NCBI GenBank assembly: GCA_937138275.1
Contig: CAKZOY010000220.1
Coordinates: 1 to 13,224, forward strand
DNA length: 13,224 nucleotides
From: an uncultured Chloroflexota bacterium
Lineage (GTDB): Bacteria > Chloroflexota > Anaerolineae > B4-G1 > DUEL01
Reading direction: 5' to 3'
Part shown: piece by piece, positions 1-6,813 of the stretch
Layout: every line of letters starts with the position of its first letter
Numbering within the stretch: the first letter of the stretch is position 1
Notes under the pieces: generated by a model
Databases searched by the model: none
Seen by the model: the letters and a program-made list of their open reading frames with translations, nothing else
What the model was told of the DNA's origin: nothing
Translations under genes and position numbers: made by a program

Positions 1-190
1 GGGGGCAAGGGGGGTGAGGGGGATAGAGGGAATCCCTGGCAACAAAGAAGACTCGGAACGAACGCTCGGACTCCCATCGGGGCAAGGGATGGGATACGAC
101 TTTATGAGACTTTGTGAAAGACCGGGTGATACGACTTTATGAGAATCAACATATGCAAGTTTGCAAGCATGCAAGGGGTGGGCGGGTGGC
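1..190. other. Gene-free window edge: G-run tract and short direct repeats
   Basis: This stretch lies downstream of the kinase stop codon and holds no convincing gene. Bases 1-30 contain four G-runs (5, 6, 5 and 3 G) separated by 3, 3 and 5 bases, which fits the usual G-quadruplex pattern on the plus strand. A 17-bp direct repeat, GATACGACTTTATGAGA, occurs exactly at 93-109 and 128-144. A related decamer (GACTTTGTGA, 108-117) follows the first copy directly. GCAAG recurs at 155, 164 and 172. No intrinsic terminator with a T-run is evident for the kinase transcript. Confidence 0.5.
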
Positions 191-1177
191 CTACAGGAGC
201 CAGGTGAGCAGGATGGCGGTCAGGAGAAGGCCCGCGGCCAGCAGGAACCACCCCCAGTTTTCGGCCAGGGCGCGCGCCCATTCCCGTTGGGAAGGGACCA
301 GAACAACCAGTGCGTCGGAGAGGGAAGTGCCCATCAGCATCTGGCGGAACGCGTCCACCGTCGGCGGGCGGTCATCCGGGTGCATCGCGATCGCCGCCAG
401 AACGGCGCGCTCCGTCGTGGGGGAGACGCGCGGGTTCAGCGCGCGGGGCGGAGGTAGCGAATCCGGCCGCAGGAAACGCTCCCGCGCGTCCGCCGGTGGC
501 TGACCGGTCAGCAAATGGTAAAGCGTCGCCCCCAGGGCGTAGATGTCGGAGCGGGGGTCGGTGTGCCCGGTATCGCCGCCGTACTGCTCCAGGGGGGTGT
601 AGGCCGCGGTCCCTCTCCCCTGGAGTACGGTGATGGTCCGGGAATCATCGGGGGTCAGCAACTTCACCAGCCCGAAGTCCACCAGTTTGATGAGTCCCCC
701 CGCGGTCTCTTTGATGTTGGACGGTTTGATATCCCGGTGGAGAATCGGAGGGTTCTGGCTGTGCAGGTAGGAGAGGGCGTCGCATAATTGCATCGCCCAT
801 CCCAGCACGCGCTCTTCATCCAGCATCCGACCGGCGCGCCGGGCCTCCTCCAGAATCTGCCGGAGGTCGGGCCCGGCGACGTAGTCCATCACCAGGTACT
901 CCCGCCCCCCCTCGGTGAAGTAGTCGGAGACTTTGGGCAGGTTGGGGTGGTCCAGCCGGGCCAGGATACTGGCCTCGCGGTAGAACTGCTGCTGCGCCTC
1001 GGCCTGGAGTTCTGGAGGGAGGTCGGGGTCGGTGTGAATCTCTTTCACCGCGCAGATGCGCCCCTCCAGCCGCAGGTCCTCGGCGCGATAGACCGCCCCC
1101 ATCCCTCCCTGGCCAATGCAGGCAAGGATGCGGTACCGCGCGTGCAGAACGGTGCCCGGGGGCAGCAGGCGCGCCAT
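191..1177 (-). CDS. Hanks-type serine/threonine protein kinase with C-terminal membrane anchor
   Basis: It phosphorylates Ser/Thr residues on target proteins using ATP at the inner face of the membrane; its targets are unknown. The 328-aa protein has a complete kinase domain at about residues 15-280. Visible motifs are the Gly loop GQGGMGAVY (22-30), Lys45 in AVK, Glu68 in helix C, HRDIKPSN (147-154), DFG (167-169), the APE-equivalent around Glu197, and DxYALG near 211. Thr190 before that motif is a plausible activation-loop phosphosite. Residues from about 309 to the last residue form one hydrophobic helix, so the kinase appears tail-anchored and has no PASTA or other sensor domain outside. 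A strong Shine-Dalgarno (GGAGGAG, minus strand, about 1185-1192) supports this ATG. The gene stands alone behind its own promoter. The family call is very secure; the role is unknown. Confidence 0.96.
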   Translation of the reverse strand: MARLLPPGTVLHARYRILACIGQGGMGAVYRAEDLRLEGRICAVKEIHTDPDLPPELQAEAQQQFYREASILARLDHPNLPKVSDYFTEGGREYLVMDYVAGPDLRQILEEARRAGRMLDEERVLGWAMQLCDALSYLHSQNPPILHRDIKPSNIKETAGGLIKLVDFGLVKLLTPDDSRTITVLQGRGTAAYTPLEQYGGDTGHTDPRSDIYALGATLYHLLTGQPPADARERFLRPDSLPPPRALNPRVSPTTERAVLAAIAMHPDDRPPTVDAFRQMLMGTSLSDALVVLVPSQREWARALAENWGWFLLAAGLLLTAILLTWLL

Positions 1178-1203
1178 GATCCTTCTCCTCCTGTAGAATT
1201 ACC

Positions 1204-1231
1204 ATGATAAACGAGAATGGGGTTCTGTCAA
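1204..1231 (-). promoter_or_regulatory. Predicted sigma-70-type promoter of the kinase gene
   Basis: On the minus strand TTGACA (1231-1226) is followed by a 16-bp spacer and TATCAT (1209-1204). The predicted start is near 1197, giving a leader of about 20 nt that just contains the kinase ribosome-binding site. The -35 matches consensus fully and the -10 matches 5 of 6. The same hexamers and spacer length recur in the plus-strand promoter at 10739-10766. Confidence 0.65.
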
Positions 1232-1421
1232 ATGAGGGACACCGCGGGGTGCATTTCCGTTTATGGCAGATTGCTGGGTAATAGCAGTGGCACAGACGGG
1301 GGAATCCCTATTTACCGCCTGGTGATAGTCCGGCCGGACAAATGATTTGGACAATAAGCAGAAATCGCTGGTCGGCAGACGTTACCCCCCCTCATCCCCC
1401 CGGCCCGAAGGGGGAGAAAAT

Positions 1422-1464
1422 AGGGGTTGGCGCGGGCGGCCAGAGGCCGCCCGCGCCAACCCCT
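1422..1464. repeat. GC-rich perfect inverted repeat (hairpin family copy 1)
   Basis: GGGGTTGGCGCGGGCGGC (1423-1440) is exactly reverse-complementary to 1446-1463 with a 5-base loop (CAGAG); one A-T pair extends it to 19 bp. It follows a GGGGGAGAA flank also seen before the copy at 3970-4008. There is no T-run on either side, so it does not look like a classical intrinsic terminator. It lies about 140 bp past the adenine deaminase stop. Confidence 0.85.
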
Positions 1465-1494
1465 GCCGCTTTCTCATCACCCTCTATGGACGCG

Positions 1495-1540
1495 AAGAGG
1501 GTTTTGTGGGCAGGTTCGTCGCTGCGCACAAAACCCTTTT
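1495..1540. repeat. Inverted repeat followed by a T-run on the plus strand
   Basis: AGGGTTTTGTG (1498-1508) pairs perfectly with 1527-1537. Adjacent bases extend this to about 14 bp with one G-T pair. The 18-base loop contains a further GCAG/CTGC pairing. On the plus strand the stem runs into T5 (1537-1541), as in an intrinsic terminator, but no plus-strand gene lies upstream. On the minus strand, downstream of adenine deaminase, no T-run follows. It is either a terminator-like element or part of a dispersed repeat. Confidence 0.6.
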
Positions 1541-1600
1541 TACCCAGCGGGCGGCGGACCCGCTGGAACGGGAAGGCTGCACCAACCGTGCGGGTATCCC

Positions 1601-3328
1601 TTACACAAAGAGCGAGACGAAGGTGAACCGCTCCACGTCTACCAGTCCCTGATCGGTCAACTTCAGCGCCGGGATGACCTCCAGAGCCAGAAAACCCAAC
1701 GCCATAAAGGGGTCCGGCAGGGCCGTCCCCAGACCCCGCGCCGCCTCGGTCAGGCGGTCCATCTGATGTCGTACCGTCTCCACCGGCTGGTCGGACATCA
1801 GCCCGGCGACCGGCAATGGCACGGAAGATAGCACCTGCTCGCCCACCGCCGCGACCAGTCCACCGCCCATCTCCGCCACGGCGCGGGCGGCGGTCATCAT
1901 AGAGACGTCGTCGCATCCGGCGACGATGAGGTTGTGGGCATCGTGCCCGACGCTCCCCGCCAGCGCCCCCCGCCGCAGGCTCAATCCGTACACAAAGCCC
2001 AGCCCCACATTGCCCGTCCCCCGATGCCGCTCTATCACGGCAATCTTCAGCAGGTCCCGCTCCGGGTCGGCGACCGCTTCGCCATCCCGCACAGGCACAT
2101 CCTCAATCCGGTGTTCAGTGAGCACCTGGTCGGGGATGACGCCGATGACCCGCGCGCGGGCGCTTCGGGCGGCTGGATCGGGCGCAGGGATGCGCAGGGA
2201 GACCCGACTCCAGTCCACGTGGACCGATCCCCGCACCGCCGATTCGTCTGCAGAGGGTTCCGGCCAACGGCTCACCGGCTCCCCGGCCTGGGCCACCAGA
2301 TGTCCGGCGGCGAAGACCATCTCCGGGCGAAAGTCCTTCAGGTCCGAAAAGACGACCAGATCGGCCCGCAGGCCAGGGGCGATGGCGCCCCGGTCGCGGA
2401 GGCGGAACCACTCGGCCGCGTTGAGGGTCGCCATCTGGATTGCGGTGACCGGGTCCAGCCCTTCGGCGACTGCCAGCCGGATCAGATGGTCCAGATGTCC
2501 CTCATCCAGCAGGTCCGCGGGGTGACGGTCGTCGGTACAAAAGGCGCAGCGGCGACTGTTCTGAGGAGTGACTGCCGGCAGGAGGGCGCGCAGGTTCTTG
2601 GCGGCGGTGGACTCCCGGATGAACACCCGCATCCCCAGGCGGAGTTTCTCCAGCATCTCGGCGGCGGTAGTGCACTCGTGGTCGGACCCGGGACCGGCGC
2701 CCGCGTACGCCTGGAGCCACTTCCCGCCGATGCCGGGGGCATGGCCATCTATCACCCGGTCCCGAAATGCCTCCACCTTCGCCAGCACATCCGGGAAGCC
2801 CAGGACCAGGCCGGGGACGTTCATCAGTTCGGCCAGTCCCAGGACGCGCGGGAGAGAGCCCAGCGCGCGCAGGTCGTCGGCCCCCAACTCCGCCCCCGCC
2901 GTGCCCATCGTCGTGGCGGGAACACAGGAGGGCAGGTTGACATACACCGTCAGCGGCAGGCCTTCGGAGGCATCCAGTATATAGCGGACGCCCGCCGCCC
3001 CGGCGACGTTCGCTATCTCGTGGGGGTCGCACACCACCGTTGTAGTCCCATGAGGGACCACCGCGCGGGCGAACTGGTACGGGGTCACCATAGAGGACTC
3101 AATATGGACATGGGCGTCTATGAGGCCGGGGCAGATGTAGCGCCCCTGCAGGTCCAGTTCCTGCCGACCGGCGATGCCGCTGCCGACCCCGACAATCGTC
3201 CCATCCGCAAGGGCGACATCCGCTTCTATAATCTCGCCCGTGAAAACGTTCACCACCCGACCGTTTTTCAGCACCAGTTCGGCAGGTTCATCGCCGCGAG
3301 CGACGGAAAGGAAACGAGAGAGTTCCAT
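1601..3328 (-). CDS. ade: Adenine deaminase
   Basis: It hydrolyses adenine to hypoxanthine and ammonia in cytoplasmic purine salvage. The 575-aa amidohydrolase shows the metal-binding DAHVHIE (71-77), DPHE (101-104), DGHAPG (194-199), TDDRHP (265-270) and, in the C-terminal part typical of adenine deaminases, ERHRGTGNVGLGFV (433-446), GHDAHN (461-466) and the SSVPLPVAG segment (501-509). Length fits the family (about 570-600 aa). I choose the ATG at 3328 because AGGAGGTG lies just upstream on the minus strand; a start ten codons earlier at 3358 has no clear ribosome-binding site and adds a nonconserved extension. It is monocistronic, with the DnaA-box region upstream of it. I could not find a convincing promoter. 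A purine riboswitch is not apparent. Confidence 0.96.
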   Translation of the reverse strand: MELSRFLSVARGDEPAELVLKNGRVVNVFTGEIIEADVALADGTIVGVGSGIAGRQELDLQGRYICPGLIDAHVHIESSMVTPYQFARAVVPHGTTTVVCDPHEIANVAGAAGVRYILDASEGLPLTVYVNLPSCVPATTMGTAGAELGADDLRALGSLPRVLGLAELMNVPGLVLGFPDVLAKVEAFRDRVIDGHAPGIGGKWLQAYAGAGPGSDHECTTAAEMLEKLRLGMRVFIRESTAAKNLRALLPAVTPQNSRRCAFCTDDRHPADLLDEGHLDHLIRLAVAEGLDPVTAIQMATLNAAEWFRLRDRGAIAPGLRADLVVFSDLKDFRPEMVFAAGHLVAQAGEPVSRWPEPSADESAVRGSVHVDWSRVSLRIPAPDPAARSARARVIGVIPDQVLTEHRIEDVPVRDGEAVADPERDLLKIAVIERHRGTGNVGLGFVYGLSLRRGALAGSVGHDAHNLIVAGCDDVSMMTAARAVAEMGGGLVAAVGEQVLSSVPLPVAGLMSDQPVETVRHQMDRLTEAARGLGTALPDPFMALGFLALEVIPALKLTDQGLVDVERFTFVSLFV

Positions 3329-3457
3329 AGTGTGCACCTCCTGTTTTCCCAAGGTCATCCCCAGGGGATTCGCCTATTCACACCCCCCATTCCTGGCTTT
3401 CATCCGGGCCCCTTCCCCCATATATACCCGTTGACTACCGGCCGAAAGGGGATGGTC

Positions 3458-3613
3458 TGTGGATAACTGGGCAATTTCTGTGGATAACTCCGGGGTGTTG
3501 TGGATATCTGCACGATAGAGAGGCCTTTTTGCACCCCGCGGCCCGGGCTCTTCCCGGCCGAAAACGGGACGTTCTCCCGTGCTGCCGGAGTTGCCATCCC
3601 CACCTTATCCACA
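3458..3613. promoter_or_regulatory. Cluster of DnaA boxes (candidate replication origin or DnaA-binding locus)
   Basis: TGTGGATAA, the reverse complement of the DnaA box TTATCCACA, occurs exactly at 3458-3466 and 3479-3487. TGTGGATAT (one mismatch) is at 3499-3507. TTATCCACA occurs exactly in the other orientation at 3605-3613, and a weak CAATCCACA is at 3707-3715. The first three boxes point the same way with 21- and 20-bp spacing, i.e. two helical turns, so bound DnaA would sit on one face. An AT-rich tract follows. The flanking genes are not dnaA, dnaN, gyrB or rpmH, and both neighbours are on the minus strand, so the origin call is uncertain although the boxes are clear. Confidence 0.6.
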
Positions 3614-3713
3614 TCCCTGGACCGAACCACCCTGCGGTTCCCCCGCAGGGCTGCTGCTGGAAAACCCACGTTTCCCAAGATATGGGGGGAGAGAAAAAGA
3701 AATCCCCAATCCA

Positions 3714-3880
3714 CAACCTATACGACGACTGCTAAATAAAGTTCCTTGAAAAAGTACGCCATTTTAGAGCATGAGCCAATCTTTTCCCACGGTTCGCTCA
3801 TTTTTACAGCAGTTTTGGGAAAGGGAGAGTCACTTCTCCGTATACTTATGTTGATTTAGAATAAACGAATCGGATATCTG
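3714..3880. other. AT-rich tract beside the DnaA boxes
   Basis: The tract is rich in A/T runs (for example CTAAATAAAG, CATTTTTACAG and TTGATTTAGAATAAACG) within an otherwise GC-rich region. It carries no gene and no clean promoter that I can see. Its place next to the DnaA boxes would suit a DNA-unwinding element, but this is inference from composition and position. Confidence 0.35.
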
Positions 3881-3892
3881 ATCGGTTCGCCC

Positions 3893-4010
3893 CACTCCCC
3901 AGCCCCCTCCCCGTTGAGGGCGGACGGATCGTCCGCCCCTACAGCCGCACGGGGAGGGGGAGAAGAGTTGGGGTTTGTGGGGGCGGCTTCGCCGCCCCCA
4001 CAAACCCCAC
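3893..4010. repeat. Nested inverted-repeat element (hairpin family copy 2)
   Basis: Three palindromes are packed together. CCCCCTCCCCGT (3903-3914) pairs with 3949-3960. Inside it GGGCGGACG (3918-3926) pairs with 3930-3938. Next, GGGGTTTGTGGGGGCGGC (3970-3987) pairs with 3991-4008 around a 3-base loop. All pairings are perfect. The last stem starts 12 bp beyond the flavin reductase stop codon. No T-run follows on the minus strand. It resembles the REP/MITE-like intergenic repeats found in many GC-rich genomes. Confidence 0.8.
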
Positions 4011-4020
4011 GGTATTTCAT

Positions 4021-4578
4021 CTACCCGCGCAGGGAAAAGCCCACCGGCGCTAATCGTTCCCCCAACCGGTAATAGTCTCGCCCGGTGTAGAGAAACGGGG
4101 ATAGCCGGGCAAAATCCACCCGCCCCTGCTCGTCCAGGAGGGAATCGTCTATGTGTACGGCGACGACCTCGCCGATGAAAAGGTCGTGGCTGCCCAGGGG
4201 AACGGTATGGCGGAGGCGGCATTCTAAGTTGACAGGACACTCGGCGATCAGGGGGACTTTCACCTGGGACGCCGGGGTGCGGGTGAAGCCGCAGGCGGCC
4301 CATTTGTCGTGGCCCTCCCCGGAGACCCGGCCGCAGTAGTCCGCCTGGCGGGCTTGCTCCGCAGTGGGCAGGTTGACGACGAACTCTCCAACCTCCCGGA
4401 TCAGATGGTGGGAGTGCCGCTCCGGGCGCACGCCGATCCCGATGGTGGGCGGGGTAGAGCACAGCATGCCCACCCAGGAGAGGGTGATGAGGTTGGCCTT
4501 CTCGCCGATGCCACAAGTGACCAGCACCACAGGCAACGGATAGAGATATGGTCCGGGCTGACGAATTTGCTTGCTCAT
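4021..4578 (-). CDS. Flavin reductase-like FMN-binding domain protein
   Basis: This 185-aa protein belongs to the flavin reductase-like family (split-barrel FMN-binding fold, Pfam PF01613). Members reduce free flavin with NAD(P)H or act as flavoredoxins. Supporting segments are NLITLSWVGMLCSTPP (29-44), IGIGVRPERHSH (46-57), GEFVVNLP (64-71) and the GSHDLFIGEV segment (129-138) typical of the family core. Four Cys residues (22, 40, 82, 97) and more after 113 are scattered without a metal motif. A GGAGGG ribosome-binding site precedes the ATG, 19 bp after the rodA stop, so it is probably the last gene of the operon. Nothing ties its function to cell shape; the substrate is unknown. Confidence 0.88.
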   Translation of the reverse strand: MSKQIRQPGPYLYPLPVVLVTCGIGEKANLITLSWVGMLCSTPPTIGIGVRPERHSHHLIREVGEFVVNLPTAEQARQADYCGRVSGEGHDKWAACGFTRTPASQVKVPLIAECPVNLECRLRHTVPLGSHDLFIGEVVAVHIDDSLLDEQGRVDFARLSPFLYTGRDYYRLGERLAPVGFSLRG

Positions 4579-4597
4579 TCGGTCCCTCCGAAGAAGA

Positions 4598-5728
4598 TTA
4601 TCGTTCCTGATGCCGCATCGCCACGCTTTCTACCAGGCCCAGCGCGGCCATATACGTCAACAGGGCCGTCCCGCCGTAACTGATGAACGGCAACGGCAAC
4701 CCGGTGACGGGCAACAGGCCGATGTTCATCCCCACATTGATGAGTAGCGGAGAGAATATAATGGCGCCCATCCCCGCGACGATCAACCGCCCAAATCGGT
4801 CGGGGGCCAGGAGCGCTGCCCGCAGCAGCCGCCAAGCGATGATCAGGTACAGGGAAAGCATCAGCATCACCCCGATAAATCCCAGTTCTTCCCCGATGAC
4901 GGAGAAAATAAAGTCGGTGTGGCGAACGCGCAGGAAGTGCAACTGGCTCTGGCTGCCGACACCGTAGCCCTGTCCCCAGAGACCGCCAGAGCCGATGCTG
5001 ATAAGTGCCTGATGGATGTTGTAGAGAGCGCCCGGGTCCCGCTCCGGGTTCAGGAAAACCAGCAGCCGTTCCCGCTGATACGGTCGCATAATCTGCCAGA
5101 GGGGGATCGCACCCACCAGTCCCAGCGCAAAGGTGCCGAACAGATAGACCAGCCGAACGCCGGAGATGAAGGCCATCGCCAGCCAGACAACTCCGTAGAT
5201 GGCGGCGGTGCTCAGGTCCGGCTCCCGGAAGACCAGCCCGGCAAGGACGAGGGTGATCAGGCCGGAGAGGATGTAAGGGACCAGCCCGGGGGGAGTTTCC
5301 TCCTGCTCCCCGTTGGTGGGGAGACGGCGTCTCCGCGAGGGGCGGTATTCCAGTACGGCCGCGACGGCAAAGATATGGAGCAACATCGCGGGAAAGGAAG
5401 GCTGGAACCGGAAGGTACCGATGTAGAACCAGCGCCGGACGTCGCCGATCTCGCTCCGGCCGACAAACAGGACCAGTACCAGGAGCCCCAGGGCGATCAG
5501 GTAGCCCAACCACCAGATGGAGCGCCACCAGGTATAGGGAACGGCAGCCAGTACAAGGAAGAGGGCCAGCCCCATGACGGCGAAATTGGCCTGACGGCGC
5601 CACAGATCCGCCAGGTCCGGGGTATTCAGGGTGGCGCTGCGCACCATGGCCACACCCAGCGCCACCAGCAGGAGCATCGCCACCAGAAGCAGGAAGTCAA
5701 ATTGCCGCCAGGGCTGAACGGAACGCAT
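4598..5728 (-). CDS. rodA: SEDS-family peptidoglycan glycosyltransferase RodA
   Basis: It polymerises lipid II into glycan strands during sidewall elongation, working in the membrane with a class B penicillin-binding protein. The 376-aa protein has about ten hydrophobic segments. Family hallmarks are REPDLSTA (168-175), the ISIGSGGLWGQG segment (243-254), SQSQLHFL (259-266), RHTDFIFSVIGEELGF (269-284) with Asp272 as the likely catalytic Asp, and NVGMNIGLLPVTGLPLPF through YGG (331-353). The QSQL motif and the min-gene context favour RodA over FtsW. A hydrophilic insert, RPSRRRRLPTNGEQEE (129-144), lies between helices. The ATG abuts the minE stop (TAAATG) without a good Shine-Dalgarno, suggesting re-initiation after minE. 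No penicillin-binding protein or mre gene is in view. Confidence 0.94.
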   Translation of the reverse strand: MRSVQPWRQFDFLLLVAMLLLVALGVAMVRSATLNTPDLADLWRRQANFAVMGLALFLVLAAVPYTWWRSIWWLGYLIALGLLVLVLFVGRSEIGDVRRWFYIGTFRFQPSFPAMLLHIFAVAAVLEYRPSRRRRLPTNGEQEETPPGLVPYILSGLITLVLAGLVFREPDLSTAAIYGVVWLAMAFISGVRLVYLFGTFALGLVGAIPLWQIMRPYQRERLLVFLNPERDPGALYNIHQALISIGSGGLWGQGYGVGSQSQLHFLRVRHTDFIFSVIGEELGFIGVMLMLSLYLIIAWRLLRAALLAPDRFGRLIVAGMGAIIFSPLLINVGMNIGLLPVTGLPLPFISYGGTALLTYMAALGLVESVAMRHQER

Positions 5729-5998
5729 TTACCCCCCGCGCGGTCTCCGCCCTGTCTGCAGGGGAATGTCGGCCACCAGCCGGTTGACGCGCGGCCCCTC
5801 GGTGTAGGTCACCTGCACCCCCTCCGGGTCTATGGGGACATGGCGGGAGATGACGGCGATGATCTCGTCTTTCAGGACCTCCAGGAGGCCGGGGGAGATA
5901 TTCGCCCGGTCGTGGGCCAGCACCAGGCGCAGCCGCTCACGAGCGATTTCGCCACTGGGTGGTTCCTGACGATGGAGCAAGCGGTCCAGCAGTTTCAT
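5729..5998 (-). CDS. minE: Cell division topological specificity factor MinE
   Basis: MinE stimulates MinD ATP hydrolysis and drives MinD off the membrane, confining MinCD inhibition away from midcell. The 89-aa length is normal. The start (MKLLDRLLH) is an amphipathic membrane-binding helix; residues 17-31 (EIARERLRLVLAHDR) are the anti-MinCD helix, one of the most conserved MinE segments; residues about 38-82 form the topological specificity domain ending in VADIPL. Its ATG overlaps the minD stop by four bases (ATGA). GGGGAGGA upstream on the minus strand, inside the minD end, is a good ribosome-binding site. The Gly/Arg-rich tail (RRPRGG) is unremarkable. Having MinE as well as MinCD suggests oscillation or gradient positioning rather than a DivIVA/MinJ system. 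Confidence 0.95.
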   Translation of the reverse strand: MKLLDRLLHRQEPPSGEIARERLRLVLAHDRANISPGLLEVLKDEIIAVISRHVPIDPEGVQVTYTEGPRVNRLVADIPLQTGRRPRGG

Positions 5999-6804
5999 GG
6001 TGATTCCTCCCCTTCGGCACGCATCCAGCGAAGAAGGCGTCCCAGAAATCCCGGCTCCTTGAGGGGGCCAAAGGGAACTTCTTCCCCCAGCAGACGGCGG
6101 GCAATGTCGTGGAATGCCCGGCCGGCAAGACTGTTGTCGGTGAAGGCGACGGGCCGACCGGTGTTCGCCGCTGTGATAACGGCCTCGTCCTCCGGGATGA
6201 TCCCGATCAGGTCTATTGCCAGAAGTTCTATCACCGCGTCGGTGTTCAGCATATCCCCCCGGCGCACCAGGTCTGGCTTCAGCCGGTTGATGATCAGACG
6301 GGCCGGGCCTTTCCCCTCTGCCTCAATCAGGCCGATGACCCGATCGGCATCCCGCACCGCAGCGACTTCGGGATTGGTCACAATGAGCACCTCGTCGGCA
6401 GGGGCGACGGCGTTGCGGAAGCCCTGCTCAATCCCGGCCGGAGAGTCCACCAGCAGGAAGTCAAAGGAATCCCGCAGTTCGTCGCAGACGCGCACCATAT
6501 CTTCCGGCCGGACAGCGGTCTTGTCCCGCGTCTGGGCGGCGGGGAGCAGGTAGAGTTCCTGCAGCCGTTTATCCCGCACCATCGCCTGGCGCAGCCGACA
6601 GCGGTTCTCCACAACGTCCACCAGGTCGTAGACGATGCGGTTTTCCAGTCCCAGCATCACGTCCAGATTTCGCAGGCCGATGTCGGCGTCTATGACCACG
6701 ACCCGCTGGCCGCGCATCGCCAGGGCGACCCCCAGGTTGGCGGTGACGGTCGTTTTGCCCACCCCGCCCTTTCCCGAAGTGATGGTGATTACTCTGGCAC
6801 CCAT
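5995..6804 (-). CDS. minD: Septum site-determining ATPase MinD
   Basis: MinD binds the membrane in its ATP form and recruits MinC, which blocks FtsZ assembly away from midcell. The 269-aa protein has the deviant Walker A SGKGGVGKTT (10-19, with Lys12 and Lys17), the VIDADIGLRNLDVMLGLE segment (37-54), the Walker B strand FLLVDSPAGIE (116-126, Asp120) and a C-terminal amphipathic membrane-targeting helix GFLGRLLRWM (252-261). It is complete and normal in length. AAGGAGGTG on the minus strand provides the ribosome-binding site and contains the minC stop; the gap to minC is 9 bp. Its stop overlaps the minE start (ATGA). The membrane-targeting helix separates it from ParA-like ATPases. Confidence 0.97.
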   Translation of the reverse strand: MGARVITITSGKGGVGKTTVTANLGVALAMRGQRVVVIDADIGLRNLDVMLGLENRIVYDLVDVVENRCRLRQAMVRDKRLQELYLLPAAQTRDKTAVRPEDMVRVCDELRDSFDFLLVDSPAGIEQGFRNAVAPADEVLIVTNPEVAAVRDADRVIGLIEAEGKGPARLIINRLKPDLVRRGDMLNTDAVIELLAIDLIGIIPEDEAVITAANTGRPVAFTDNSLAGRAFHDIARRLLGEEVPFGPLKEPGFLGRLLRWMRAEGEESP

Positions 6805-6813
6805 CCCACCTCC

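Larger units (their letters stand above)
1178..1600. other. Gene-free gap between kinase promoter and adenine deaminase
   Basis: This 423-bp stretch holds the kinase promoter, C-rich runs at 1385-1406, a very stable inverted repeat (1422-1464) and a second inverted repeat ending in a T-run (1495-1540). I see no convincing coding region: the open frames here run through the palindromes and lack ribosome-binding sites. Confidence 0.55.
3329..4020. other. 692-bp gene-free region with DnaA-box cluster and AT-rich patch
   Basis: Three layers are visible. At 3458-3613 is a cluster of DnaA-type boxes. Bases 3630-3650 form a perfect 8-bp hairpin (CCCTGCGG, 5-base loop) and 3564-3580 a 6-bp hairpin. 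From about 3715 to 3880 the DNA turns AT-rich, standing out from the GC-rich genes. From 3893 to 4010 lies a nested palindrome element. Open frames at 3400-3739 on both strands have no ribosome-binding sites and translate the boxes and palindromes, so I do not call genes. Confidence 0.6.

Noticed and set aside
1328..1339. Perfect 12-bp palindrome GTCCGGCCGGAC upstream of the kinase promoter
   Set aside because: A 12-bp palindrome is expected a few times by chance in a window this size, and it sits about 100 bp from the promoter.
3326..3358. Start of adenine deaminase ten codons upstream at 3358
   Set aside because: AGGAGGTG precedes the inner ATG at 3328, while the outer ATG has no clear ribosome-binding site and adds a nonconserved segment.
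3411..3460. Promoter for adenine deaminase using TATATA near 3420-3426 on the minus strand
   Set aside because: No acceptable -35 hexamer lies 15-19 bp upstream, so I did not annotate it.
3400..3739. Possible small genes on either strand in the DnaA-box gap
   Set aside because: The frames run through the DnaA boxes and hairpins, lack ribosome-binding sites and show no domain.
3829..3856. dif-like site (TTATGTTGATT at 3846-3856 after a 6-base GTATAC centre)
   Set aside because: The XerD-like arm matches 9 of 11 bases of the common pattern, but the XerC-side arm (3829-3839) shows no palindromic relation, so a recombination site is not supported.
4753..4764. TATAAT on the plus strand inside rodA
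   Set aside because: No -35 at usable distance (TTGATG is only 14 bp upstream) and no plus-strand gene follows.
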